From: Ruminiclostridium sp. | GTDB lineage: Bacteria; Bacillota; Clostridia; Oscillospirales; Ruminococcaceae | Direction of reading: 5' to 3' | Assembly: GCA_017395555.1 (NCBI GenBank) | Contig: JAFPUE010000039.1 | Coordinates: 1 to 52,559 of the forward strand | Length of the DNA stretch: 52,559 bases | Part shown: positions 25,012 through 33,618 of the stretch, piece by piece | How positions within the stretch are numbered: the first letter of the stretch is position 1 | How the letters are laid out: every line of letters starts with the position of its first letter | Notes under the pieces: model-generated | The model's input: only the letters and a program-made list of their open reading frames with translations | Database searches by the model: none | Told to the model about the DNA's origin: nothing | Program-made: the position numbers and the translations under genes

Positions 25012-26133
25012 ATGGAAATATTCGCGATACTTATTATCGCGGGAATAGTTATCGTGCTCGAACGTATGATCTTTGCACGGTATGTTCTCAGCAACCTTAC
25101 CTATACCGTGCGCTTCAGCACCGATGAGGCAGTCGAGGGCGATACCTTCGAGATAGTCGAGGAGATAGTGAACGACAAGCGCCTGCCCGTTCCGTGGGTA
25201 AAGACCGAGCTCAGCACAAGCAGGTGGCTCGAATTTTCGGGCACACAGGCGGCGCGTGCGTCCGACACCCGCTTTGTGCCGAGCGTTTTTTCTCTGCGCC
25301 CGAAACAGAAATGCACCCGCACAAGGCAGGTCACGGCATTAAAGCGCGGCAACTTCATGCTCGAAAGCGTCTCGATCGTCGGAAGTGACCTGCTCGGGCT
25401 CGTATCCGTTTCCCGCGCGCTCAACATCAACAAAAGCATACGCATACTGCCCTCACCCTACGAAACAGGCGAGGGGGAGATGTCTCAGGAGGAGCTTTAC
25501 GGCGAGATCACGGCGAGACGCTTTATCTGCGATGACCCGTTCCTTATCTCCGGAGCGCGTGAATACACCGGCAGAGAGCCCATGAACCGCATACACTGGA
25601 ACGGCACTGCACGCTGTGCGCGATTAATGGTATTCAACAACGACTACACTACACAGAACCGCGCGGCGATTATAATGAATATGCAGAAAAAGCCGATCGG
25701 TGACCCGCACCCGATAATTGTCGGAGACACCGAGACTTATATAAAAGCCACAGCGTTCCTCATAAATATGCTTGCCGCACACAGCGCCGAAGCGAGCTTC
25801 TACTGCAACGGCTCCGGCGGCATACACGAGACCGGCGGCTCGGACAAGGAAGACTATATGAAGCTGCTGCGGGTGTTGTCGGATATACGCAACGAATGTG
25901 AGATAGATTTCCGCGATTTTCTGGAACAAATGGAGCTGTCGAAAATCTACCTGCACGACAGAACGGATATTTTCATCATCACGGCGTACATCGACGATTA
26001 CCTCTTGGGATTTGCGCGAATGATGCGCAGACGTGGCAAGAACGTGATATTCTACTGCAACGACGACAGCGTAAATGACAACCGCATTATCCGCATCGGC
26101 AGAATAAGCCGCTTCTACTTCATGAACGACTGA
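25012..26133 (+). CDS. DUF58 domain protein (second copy)
   Basis: A 373-residue partner for the second MoxR. Seen: one N-terminal hydrophobic helix (residues ~1-20, IFAILIIAGIVIVLERMIF), then a soluble region with ISGAREYTGREPMNRIHWNGTARCARLMVFNNDY near residue 190, the DUF58 signature (R-x-Y-x-G-R-x-x-x-x-HW-x-x-x-A). The ribosome site GGGAGG precedes the ATG. It differs in the central region from the first DUF58 copy, so the modules look diverged rather than recently duplicated. Confidence 0.9.
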   Translation: MEIFAILIIAGIVIVLERMIFARYVLSNLTYTVRFSTDEAVEGDTFEIVEEIVNDKRLPVPWVKTELSTSRWLEFSGTQAARASDTRFVPSVFSLRPKQKCTRTRQVTALKRGNFMLESVSIVGSDLLGLVSVSRALNINKSIRILPSPYETGEGEMSQEELYGEITARRFICDDPFLISGAREYTGREPMNRIHWNGTARCARLMVFNNDYTTQNRAAIIMNMQKKPIGDPHPIIVGDTETYIKATAFLINMLAAHSAEASFYCNGSGGIHETGGSDKEDYMKLLRVLSDIRNECEIDFRDFLEQMELSKIYLHDRTDIFIITAYIDDYLLGFARMMRRRGKNVIFYCNDDSVNDNRIIRIGRISRFYFMND

Positions 26134-26198
26134 AAATAATTGATAATTGTAAAGATCAAACACTTTCTATCCTTTGATAATCTGTTTGAGAGGCATCT

Positions 26199-27470
26199 AT
26201 GAAAGGTACTCTTCTGAAAATTTTATCCGTGCTCGCGTTTTCGGCGGTGGTATTCCCTTTTTTGTTCGGATGTGACGTGAACCGATACGGCAATATTGAC
26301 GCGCTGCGCATACTTTATTACTACGGTGTCGGTGCGGCGGTATTCGGCTTGGGATATCTCGGCGCGGAGATAAAAAAGGCGCACCCGAAGCTGAGCATAC
26401 CGATAAGAGCGTTCGGACTGATAACATTCGGGGCGGGCTTTGCCGCGCTCATTATCGGCGGCGACGCATCGACGGTATTTGCGCTTGGTGTATGCTCGAT
26501 ATTTGCGTTTTTCATCGGTGAGCGGTGCAGGTTCAAGAACTTTGCGGATATGTTCCCGCTGTCCGCGTTTGCGGTATATATCGTGCTTACCTTGGGCTGC
26601 TATATATTTGTGAGCATTACCGCACCGGAGAAGATAAACGCGCAGGCATCCGACACGATAACGGCGTCATTTGTCATCGAATTTACGGCGGCGGCTTTAC
26701 TGCTCAACCAGAGCGGGATATTTGACCGCGCAAATATGCGCAAGGAGACAAAGACCTCGCTCCCGAAGGGGCTTACGGGGTACAATGCCGCGCTTGTTCT
26801 GGGCGTTACGGTCACGGGGCTTTTGCTGTGCATATTCCGCAAGCAGATCGCGTGGGTGCTCGAACAGGCGGTAATAATTCTTATACGCGCATTTGTCGCA
26901 TTTGCGAGCCTGTTCACGGCTGAGCGAATGGAGATCGTCACGGGAACAAACGAGGGCATCGGCAGAGGCTTTATAGAGATGTCGGAGGAATCATATCTTC
27001 TTCAGGCTCTTGGCATACTGGTGCTCGTGGTGATAGTGATACGGCTGCGGAAGCACATTTTCAAAGCGATAAAGGACTTTTTCGGATATCTCGGCTCGCT
27101 TCTTGCGGGACGAGTTGAGGAATCCGCAAGACCCGAGTTCAAAGATGTATTCGAGAACTACTCCTCCCGCAACAGCCGCCGCGAGCAGAACGACAACATC
27201 TACGCAGTAAAGCGCCGGTACAGATCCGAGACAGATCCGGTCACAAAGTACCGTCTCGGCTACCGCGTACTGCTGTACCGGATAAAATCCGTCAACCAGC
27301 GGCTTTCTCCTGCCGACACCACCTCCGTGCAAGCCGAGCGCGGTTCCTCCTTCTTCGGACGCGAGCCCCTCTCCACCGTCGCCCAAACCTACGACTCCGT
27401 TCGCTACGGCTCTCTCTCCCCTGCCCAGCAGGAGCTTTCAGCCCTGTCAGACTTGATAGAGAAGCAGTGA
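26199..27470 (+). CDS. Multi-pass membrane protein of the second MoxR module
   Basis: A 423-residue membrane protein. Seen: about eight hydrophobic segments in the first 300 residues, the first with LSVLAFSAVVFPFLFGC, then a cytoplasmic C-terminal part (residues ~310-423) with KRRYRSETDPVTKYRLGYRVLLYRIKSVNQRLSP, resembling the DUF4129 tail. No transglutaminase core is present, so it takes the position of the TgpA-like protein but without the catalytic domain. It follows DUF58 by 65 bases. The stop is immediately followed by the large inverted repeat at 27471. Confidence 0.75.
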   Translation: MKGTLLKILSVLAFSAVVFPFLFGCDVNRYGNIDALRILYYYGVGAAVFGLGYLGAEIKKAHPKLSIPIRAFGLITFGAGFAALIIGGDASTVFALGVCSIFAFFIGERCRFKNFADMFPLSAFAVYIVLTLGCYIFVSITAPEKINAQASDTITASFVIEFTAAALLLNQSGIFDRANMRKETKTSLPKGLTGYNAALVLGVTVTGLLLCIFRKQIAWVLEQAVIILIRAFVAFASLFTAERMEIVTGTNEGIGRGFIEMSEESYLLQALGILVLVVIVIRLRKHIFKAIKDFFGYLGSLLAGRVEESARPEFKDVFENYSSRNSRREQNDNIYAVKRRYRSETDPVTKYRLGYRVLLYRIKSVNQRLSPADTTSVQAERGSSFFGREPLSTVAQTYDSVRYGSLSPAQQELSALSDLIEKQ

Positions 27471-27937
27471 GACGCGCCGAAGCGGGCGCGGGCGCAATCC
27501 GCCGCTCGAGTGAGGTTTAAGGGACAGCTCTCGCACAGGCGGCGACTCTATCTCCCATACAGACATCATTCATACCCCGTCTCACCTTTCCACAATACAT
27601 CAACGGGGAGACAGATTCGGTCATCTCGTGCAATGTGGAAGCGGGTAAGAAACTCTGCCGCTCCGCACAATTCTTCTATATCGCAGAACCGCGCCCGATG
27701 CCGTTGGCATCGGGCGCTTGCTTGTATCTGATGTTTTGCGCGGTTGTGCAGAATTTATAACGGGCTGCACAATGAACCGAAGGGTTTGAATCTGTCTCCC
27801 CGTTACTGTGACCCGAAAAGGTGTGACATACTTTGACTTATATCTGGTTGGGAGATAGAGTCGCCGCCTATGCAAGATGTGAGATAAAACCTCACTCGTG
27901 CGGCGGATTGCGACCGCGCCCGCTTCGGCGCGGTCTC
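27471..27937. repeat. 467-bp imperfect inverted repeat between convergent genes
   Basis: The two arms (about 27471-27690 and 27718-27937) are reverse complements in long blocks: CGCCGAAGCGGGCGCGG at the outside, CGCAATCCGCCGC, GAGTGAGGTTT, GGCGGCGACTCTATCTCCCA and CGGGGAGACAGATTC. A perfect 12-bp hairpin with a GTT loop (27691-27717, GCGCCCGATGCC/GGCATCGGGCGC) marks the centre. The arms start right after one stop codon and end right before the other. No transposase is present. It may be an inverted pair of a ~220-bp dispersed repeat; it would also work as a two-way terminator. Confidence 0.8.
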
Positions 27938-29299
27938 TTAATTCTCTTTAGTCGTCTCTTCGTCTTTAAACTCTTTGTGGATAGTGAAGTTCGAGCCGAC
28001 GGGGTTATCGGTGATCTCGGTGAAGGAGCCGGTTTTGCGAACGCTCTGAACAAGCCAGTTCACTTTGAGGATATTGTCGAACGTCATGGACTGACCCTTT
28101 TCAACCATTATCTGACCGTCTGTGTTCTTGATCTCGCCGGTGAATACCCTCGCGTTGCCCGCCTTTATGTACTCGTAGAGCTTGTCGCAGATATCCTCGG
28201 TGCCTTTCTCGGTGTTAAGTCCGAAGTTCACCAGCCTTACCATTCCCGACGCGATGTTGCCTGAGTAAACCTCGGGGTTGAAATTGTCATTAACTATTGA
28301 GCGTATAACATCTACAAGATGCGTGCTGAAATTGAAGAAATATCCGCTTATGTAGCAGTCCGGCGCAAGCTCGGGCATATTGTAGCAGTTCGCGATCACC
28401 TTTATGTTTCTGTCCGCGCAGTACCTTACCGGATAATCCGATTCCATGTACGACATGATAACATCACATCCCTGCGAAACAAGATCGTCCAGCGCTTCCT
28501 TCATCTCGCTCTTGCTGTTTGACCAAGCCCAGTTCACACGAATATCGGCTTTCGCGGACATAAGCTCCGCAACACCAAGCGAAAATCCGTCAATAATGCC
28601 GTAAACATTGTACTCGCCAGGGTCTGCAATAACGCCGATAACGTTGGATTTCGTGTTGTGCGCCGCGGCAAGTCCGCAGACATTCGCGGTCTGGTAAAGC
28701 TCGCCGCCGAAGCTCGCGAGATGTGCGCCGGTTCCCGCCTCGCCAAAGCTGATAAAGAACGTGTCCGTGGAGCTCTTGTTTTCCTTGTACGCCGAGTTAG
28801 CGTATTTCTGGCTGCACGAAACAATGATATTGCAGCCGTCGTCCTTCAGCGTGTTCACTGCTTCCGGGAACTCCGACACAAGTACATTCTCGACATAGCA
28901 CGTTTCAAGCCCGAGAGAACGCTCTATCTGCGCACGAGCAACCTCAAATGCACCGTTCGTCGCTCCGTCAGATACAAAACCGCTGTACACGAAGCCCACC
29001 TTGTATATCGTCTTTTCTTCCTCGGGCAAAGCCTCATACTCGTAAACCTGCTCGCCGTTCTCGTCCGTAACGGGATTTCCATCCTCGTCCGTGACAGCTA
29101 TCGTCTCCAGCGGGACCTCCGTCATCACAGGCTCGCCCTTGTCATCAGTCACGGGATTGCCCTCTTCGTCCGTGACGGCTACCGTCTTCATCGGTACTTC
29201 TTCTTCGGGTTCGCTGTTACAGCCCGAAAACGTCAGCGCACAGACTGCTGTTATCATAATCGCAAATATATTACTTGCTTTCTTGAACCAACCGGACAT
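27938..29299 (-). CDS. BMP family substrate-binding lipoprotein (orphan)
   Basis: A 453-residue lipoprotein of the basic-membrane-protein/Med family, whose members bind purine nucleosides or similar small molecules for ABC import. Seen: signal peptide with lipobox ALTFSGC, a low-complexity acidic linker with two near-copies of VAVTDEEGNPVTD / IAVTDEDGNPVTD (residues ~37-85), then the binding domain starting YKVGFVYSGFVSDGATNGAFEVARAQIERSLGLE and including NVIGVIADPGEYNVYGIIDGFSLG. No ABC permease or ATPase gene adjoins it, so partners must be elsewhere or it acts as a sensor. Own promoter upstream at 29408-29436. Confidence 0.85.
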   Translation of the reverse strand: MSGWFKKASNIFAIMITAVCALTFSGCNSEPEEEVPMKTVAVTDEEGNPVTDDKGEPVMTEVPLETIAVTDEDGNPVTDENGEQVYEYEALPEEEKTIYKVGFVYSGFVSDGATNGAFEVARAQIERSLGLETCYVENVLVSEFPEAVNTLKDDGCNIIVSCSQKYANSAYKENKSSTDTFFISFGEAGTGAHLASFGGELYQTANVCGLAAAHNTKSNVIGVIADPGEYNVYGIIDGFSLGVAELMSAKADIRVNWAWSNSKSEMKEALDDLVSQGCDVIMSYMESDYPVRYCADRNIKVIANCYNMPELAPDCYISGYFFNFSTHLVDVIRSIVNDNFNPEVYSGNIASGMVRLVNFGLNTEKGTEDICDKLYEYIKAGNARVFTGEIKNTDGQIMVEKGQSMTFDNILKVNWLVQSVRKTGSFTEITDNPVGSNFTIHKEFKDEETTKEN

Positions 29300-29407
29300 T
29301 TATGTATTCCCCTTTTCCGTGTAAATTTCAAGCGATTGTATCCTATCAAGATTATTAATTATTAATTCTTAATTTGAATTGGGCATAGTATTGCATATTA
29401 TCATCTT

Positions 29408-29436
29408 ATTATAGCACATAAATATAAAAAAAGCAA
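29408..29436 (-). promoter_or_regulatory. Promoter of the BMP lipoprotein gene
   Basis: On the - strand TTGCTT, 17-bp spacer, TATAAT. The leader of ~100 bases contains an AT-rich ATTAATTATTAATTCTTAAT stretch with self-complementarity. The rest of 29300-29554 holds nothing else that I can identify. Confidence 0.7.
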
Positions 29437-29554
29437 TAGAAAAATACAGCGGAAAGATATGATAAATACCAAATCAAGCTCCTCGCTTATAGTACATATT
29501 TCGGAAAAAATCACCGGTTTTTTTAAAAAAAGACCGTTTTTTTGAAAAAATATT

Positions 29555-29583
29555 TTGCTTTTTACGGCAAATTATGTTATACT
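29555..29583 (+). promoter_or_regulatory. Promoter of the PrsA-like gene
   Basis: TTGCTT, 17-bp spacer, TATACT, about 30 bases before the chosen ATG at 29616. Confidence 0.7.
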
Positions 29584-29615
29584 ATTTTTGTATTAAATTG
29601 ATAGGAATGTTTGAA

Positions 29616-30914
29616 ATGGCACATTTTTACGGAAAAAGAACGGCTGCGGCAGTGCTCGCGGCAGTCATAGCCTGCGGTATAATGTCCGGCTGCGGGATAC
29701 CCTCAGACAGCGATAAGATAGTTATAAGCGCGGACGCGAAAGCGATAGCCGACGAATACTTCCCCGGCGACAGCAGCAGCTTCCCGGCATGGAAGGACAC
29801 AGACCGCAGTAAGGTGATAGCCTCGGTTGACGAGCCGGAGCATATCGGATATTTCGATATCACGTTCGGCGACTTCATAGGCGAGTATATGTACTACCTT
29901 ATGATATACGGCATCACGGACGATATGTCGGACGCAAACGCCGAGTCCTGCAAGAACTACCGCGTGAATATAATAAACTATCTGATATTTGAGAAATTGT
30001 ATCTCTACGCGGCGGAAAAGGACTACGGCATCAGCGAGTCTTCGCTTACCGAGGAACAGAAAGAACAGGTCAGAAAGACAGCCGAGCAGGTTCGCAGCGA
30101 CTGGGCAACGAACTTCTATGAGACAGCAAACGCAAAGCTCGGCGGCAAGGCTTCCTCTGACGAGATTGACAGACTGTGCAATGAAGCGCTCGAAGCCGTG
30201 CTGCAAAAGTGCGGGATAAACGATGATATCTTCTACAAGTGGGAGCTCAGCAGCAAAATTCAGGAGCTTGCGCGCGAGGAAATGCTGAAAGGTGTGACCG
30301 TAAGCGACGAGCTGATACAGAGCGAGCTTGACAGAATAATCTCCGAAGCGAAGGAAGCCGCGGAAAACAACATTACGGAATACGAGCGGAACGTTTCATA
30401 TCAGATGGCGTATGTTCCCGACGGCACGCGTAAAGCACGGCATATCCGCCTTACCGCAAGGGACGGCGAGAGCAAAGACGAGCTGCTGCAAAGGGCAAAG
30501 GACACCGCACAGGAGCTCCGTGACGGTGCTGATTTCCCGAAGCTGCTCGAAGACCACGGCGGTGCGGACGAACATATCTCACTCGTCTGCCGTGACAGCA
30601 GCGATACCGACAGATACCACTATTCGGCGGCGCTTTACGGAATAAACGAAAAAGGCGGAGTAGCAATGCCGGTTGAGAACGCCGACGGCAGCTATTCTAT
30701 AATACAATATACAGACGACGCGTCCGGGAACCTTGATATGCTGAAAATGCAGCTGAAAGCGTATCTCAAATCCAACGCGGAGAACAACGTGCAGATCGAC
30801 GCTTACGACAAGTGGACGAACGAGTATAAGTACAATATAGACTGCGACACTCTTAAAGTCGCACCGGAGGACATCGTGACATACGGAATAACGTCGTCCG
30901 GTATAATAGGATAA
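29616..30914 (+). CDS. PrsA/SurA-like peptidyl-prolyl isomerase lipoprotein
   Basis: A 432-residue lipoprotein. Seen: signal peptide with lipobox GIMSGC (Cys ~26), an alpha-helical N-terminal region (~75-260) like SurA_N, and a C-terminal parvulin-like stretch with RKARHIRLTARDGESKDELLQRAKDTAQELRDGADFPKLLEDHGG, the typical A-x-H-I...A...L..G.DF signature. These proteins help secreted proteins fold outside the membrane. The parvulin core lacks a clear run of the usual active-site residues, so catalysis is uncertain. The ATG at 29616 is preferred over 29607 and earlier in-frame starts because TAGGA is 9 bases upstream. PepF follows. Confidence 0.72.
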   Translation: MAHFYGKRTAAAVLAAVIACGIMSGCGIPSDSDKIVISADAKAIADEYFPGDSSSFPAWKDTDRSKVIASVDEPEHIGYFDITFGDFIGEYMYYLMIYGITDDMSDANAESCKNYRVNIINYLIFEKLYLYAAEKDYGISESSLTEEQKEQVRKTAEQVRSDWATNFYETANAKLGGKASSDEIDRLCNEALEAVLQKCGINDDIFYKWELSSKIQELAREEMLKGVTVSDELIQSELDRIISEAKEAAENNITEYERNVSYQMAYVPDGTRKARHIRLTARDGESKDELLQRAKDTAQELRDGADFPKLLEDHGGADEHISLVCRDSSDTDRYHYSAALYGINEKGGVAMPVENADGSYSIIQYTDDASGNLDMLKMQLKAYLKSNAENNVQIDAYDKWTNEYKYNIDCDTLKVAPEDIVTYGITSSGIIG

Positions 30915-30932
30915 AAGAAAGGAATGATACCA

Positions 30933-32738
30933 TTGGCAGAAAAAAGGATACCCAAAAGAAGCGAAGTCGCCGAGGAATTCAAGTGGCACATAAACGACAT
31001 CTACGCGACAGACGCGGACTTCGAGAAAGCGCTCACCGACGCGGGAAAATACCCGGAAATACTCGCGGGATACGCGGGAAAGCTCTCGGAATCGGCAGAG
31101 TCGCTGCTTGAATATCTGAAGCTTGATGACGAGATAACGGTCATCGCCGAAGACCTCGGGAACTACTCAAACCGCAAGAGCGACGAGGACACGACTGTGA
31201 GCCTGTATTCCGGTTACTGCGACAGGGTGAACGCATTGTATGTTGCTATCGGGAGCGCGGCGGCGTTCTCCGTACCGGAGATAATCTCCATAAGTGACGA
31301 GGATATGGAGCGATTCTACAAGGAGCAGCCCGGGCTGGAGCACTACCGTCTCGCCCTTGACAGGATAAGGAGCAAGCGCGCGCATATCCTCTCACCGGAG
31401 GAGGAACGCATAGCGGCAATGGCGGGCGAAATGGCTGCCTCGCCCTCGACGATATTCTCATTTCTTGACAACGCGGATATCAAGTTTCCGGACGCGACAG
31501 ACAAGGACGGCAATAAGCACCAGATCACGCACGGAAGCTATATCCCGCTTATGCAGAACGAGGACAGGGCGTTGAGAAAGTCGGCTTTTGAGAACCTTTA
31601 CGGCACATACAAGAGCTTTGAGAACACCTACACCGCGATTCTCGCCGCGCATCTCAAAACTCTCGCGTTCAACGCGAACGTGCATAAATACGGGAACACG
31701 CTCGAAGCCGCGCTTGACAGCACCGAAGTGCCGCCGGACGTATATTACAGCCTGATCGAAGCGGTCCACGCGAACATGGACAAGATGTACCGATATGTGA
31801 AGCTGCGGAAGAAGCTGCTCGGAGTTGATGAGCTGCATTATTACGATCTGTACGCGCCAATGGTGAGCAACGTCGAGGACAAGATAACCTACGACGAGGC
31901 GAAAAAGGCGGTACTTGAAGCGGTCAAGCCGCTCGGTGAGGAATACTGCGAGATAATGCGCGGCGGATTCGAGAACGGCTGGGTAGATGTGTACGAGAAT
32001 GAGAACAAGTGCAGCGGAGCTTACTCCGCGGGCGCCCGCGTACACCCGTTCGTTCTGCTCAACCACACCGATGATCTGCAGTCCGAGTTCACGATAGCGC
32101 ACGAAATGGGTCACGCGCTGCACTCATACCTGTCAAACAAGCATCAGCCCGTCACCTACGCGGATTACAAGATATTTGTTGCGGAGGTTGCTTCGACGTT
32201 CAATGAGTCCCTGCTGATGCAGCATTTGCTCAAAACCACGACCGACAAGCGCCGCAGAGCATTTCTGATAAATTATTTCCTTGAGCAGTTCCGCACAACA
32301 TTGTACCGTCAGACGATGTTCGCGGAGTTCGAGCTGAAAATAAACGAGATGCAGGCACGCGGCGAAGCGGTCACCTCCGACGCGCTCTGCAAGCTCTACG
32401 GCGAGCTGAACGATCTGTATTTCGGCGACGGCATAGTTCACGATCCCGAGATAGACTACGAGTGGCAGCGCATACCGCATTTCTACTACAATTTCTATGT
32501 TTACCAGTACGCGACGGGGTTTTCTGCCGCGATAGCGCTTTCGGAGCGTGTGCTCAGCGGCGGTCAGCAGGAAGCGGAGGACTACCTCGGATTCCTCAAA
32601 GGCGGCTGCTCAAAGACGCCTATCGAGCTCCTTAAAGGTGCCGGCGTCGATATGACCGGCAAAAAAGCAGTCAACGACGCTCTCACTCTGTTTGGCTCCC
32701 TGCTCGACGAAATGGAAACCCTCGCCGGAGAGATCTGA
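30933..32738 (+). CDS. pepF: Oligoendopeptidase F
   Basis: A 601-residue M3 zinc metallopeptidase that cuts oligopeptides in the cytoplasm. Seen: N-terminal helical domain with the KWHINDIYATDADFEK start and catalytic motif FTIAHEMGHALHSYLS (HExxH) followed by the downstream Glu in KIFVAEVASTFNESLL. Length is normal for PepF. A TTG at 30933 is taken as the start because AAAGGA lies about 10 bases upstream; an ATG at 30924 is too close to that site. It lies 18 bases after the PrsA-like gene and ends before repeat R2. Confidence 0.95.
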   Translation: MAEKRIPKRSEVAEEFKWHINDIYATDADFEKALTDAGKYPEILAGYAGKLSESAESLLEYLKLDDEITVIAEDLGNYSNRKSDEDTTVSLYSGYCDRVNALYVAIGSAAAFSVPEIISISDEDMERFYKEQPGLEHYRLALDRIRSKRAHILSPEEERIAAMAGEMAASPSTIFSFLDNADIKFPDATDKDGNKHQITHGSYIPLMQNEDRALRKSAFENLYGTYKSFENTYTAILAAHLKTLAFNANVHKYGNTLEAALDSTEVPPDVYYSLIEAVHANMDKMYRYVKLRKKLLGVDELHYYDLYAPMVSNVEDKITYDEAKKAVLEAVKPLGEEYCEIMRGGFENGWVDVYENENKCSGAYSAGARVHPFVLLNHTDDLQSEFTIAHEMGHALHSYLSNKHQPVTYADYKIFVAEVASTFNESLLMQHLLKTTTDKRRRAFLINYFLEQFRTTLYRQTMFAEFELKINEMQARGEAVTSDALCKLYGELNDLYFGDGIVHDPEIDYEWQRIPHFYYNFYVYQYATGFSAAIALSERVLSGGQQEAEDYLGFLKGGCSKTPIELLKGAGVDMTGKKAVNDALTLFGSLLDEMETLAGEI

Positions 32739-33010
32739 GAGACTTTTCGAGAGGCTTTGAGAGAGCTTTGAGAGAGCTTTGAGAGATTTTGAGACTTTTC
32801 AAGAGTTTTTAGACGGGGGCGCTGCCCCTGCGACCCCGCCAACCCCCTTTAAAAAAGGGGGCTGGACACCCTAAATCAATGCAGTATTTCAGAGTTTCTT
32901 CTATGGGCAGCCGCAGCAAAAAACGCAGTGGGGTTGGCGAAGACTCCGTTGCTGAAATAGCAGAGTATAGCTAACCGAGGTGCTGCGCCCGCCCATATAA
33001 GAATGTCGCT
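32739..33010 (+). repeat. Intergenic repeat element R2
   Basis: Holds repeated GAGAGCTTTGA units (32750-32800), a GGGGCGCTGCCCC palindrome, a CCCCCTTTAAAAAAGGGGG hairpin (32852-32870), CACCCTAAA, one ~70-bp repeat unit at 32879-32947, and a 24-base block 32959-32982 (AGCAGAGTATAGCTAACCGA...) that is identical in reverse at 52188-52211. It separates pepF from the flavin reductase-like gene; the hairpin could terminate pepF. Confidence 0.8.
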
Positions 33011-33053
33011 ACGCAAAACGCCGCCACGCGTCCGTGGCAGAAAGGAAAACAAA

Positions 33054-33551
33054 ATGAAAGAAATCGACCTGAGAGAACTTAACCTCAACCCATTCACACT
33101 CTTCGGAAACGACTGGCTCGTACTTACCGCCGGAGATGAAAGAACCGGCTGCAACGCCATGACCGTATCGTGGGGACACCTCGGCTGCCTTTGGAGCCAT
33201 AACCGCCCCACCGCAGTTGTCTATGTGCGTCAGTCCCGCTACACAAAAGAGCTCATCGACAAGAGTGACCTGTTCACGCTGTCCCTGATCGACGACAGGA
33301 ACGCCCTCGGCTACCTCGGCTCGCACTCCGGCAGAGATGAAAACAAGTTCCAGAATGCCGGCATCAAGCCCCTGTTCACCGACGGAACAACAGCTATCGA
33401 AGGCGCAAAGCTCGTGTTCGTATGCAAGAAGCTCTACAAAGCACCGATATCCCCGGAAAATTTCATCGACACAGCGATCCCCGCAAAGGACTACGCAAAC
33501 GGCGATTACCACGATATGTACATTGCCGAGATCATCAAGGCTTACGAATAA
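33054..33551 (+). CDS. Flavin reductase-like / flavoredoxin family protein
   Basis: A 165-residue FMN-binding split-barrel protein. Seen: NDWLVLTAGDERTGCNAMTVSWGHLGCLW, the N-terminal strand pair with the T-x-N-x-M-x-x-x-W flavin site, and VYVRQSRYTKELIDKSDLFTLSLI, as in flavoredoxin-like proteins. They reduce flavin or carry electrons; the partner is unknown. The ATG at 33054 follows AAAGGA; an earlier in-frame ATG lies in the repeat. A terminator follows the stop. Confidence 0.88.
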   Translation: MKEIDLRELNLNPFTLFGNDWLVLTAGDERTGCNAMTVSWGHLGCLWSHNRPTAVVYVRQSRYTKELIDKSDLFTLSLIDDRNALGYLGSHSGRDENKFQNAGIKPLFTDGTTAIEGAKLVFVCKKLYKAPISPENFIDTAIPAKDYANGDYHDMYIAEIIKAYE

Positions 33552-33557
33552 GAAAAA

Positions 33558-33590
33558 ATCCCGGGAGCACTGCTTCCGGGATATATTTTA
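33558..33590. terminator. Bidirectional terminator
   Basis: ATCCCGGGAG/CTTCCGGGAT stem between two convergent genes, followed on + by ATATTTTA and preceded by a run of A, so it can also end the araD-like transcript. Confidence 0.8.
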
Positions 33591-33618
33591 CTGTTATCGG
33601 CAATATCTCTCCGCCTCG

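Noticed and set aside
27510..27875. Two overlapping small open frames (27510-27731 +, 27621-27875 -) sharing RRRLYLP
   Set aside because: They are the same repeat arm read on both strands; no ribosome site and no sign of selection. Kept only as a remark in the inverted-repeat finding.
27471..27937. Insertion sequence
   Set aside because: No transposase frame and no clear target duplication; only an inverted repeat is supported.
32740..32830. CRISPR-like tandem repeat (GAGAGCTTTGA)
   Set aside because: Units are ~13 bases with no spacers and no cas genes; it is a short tandem repeat inside element R2.
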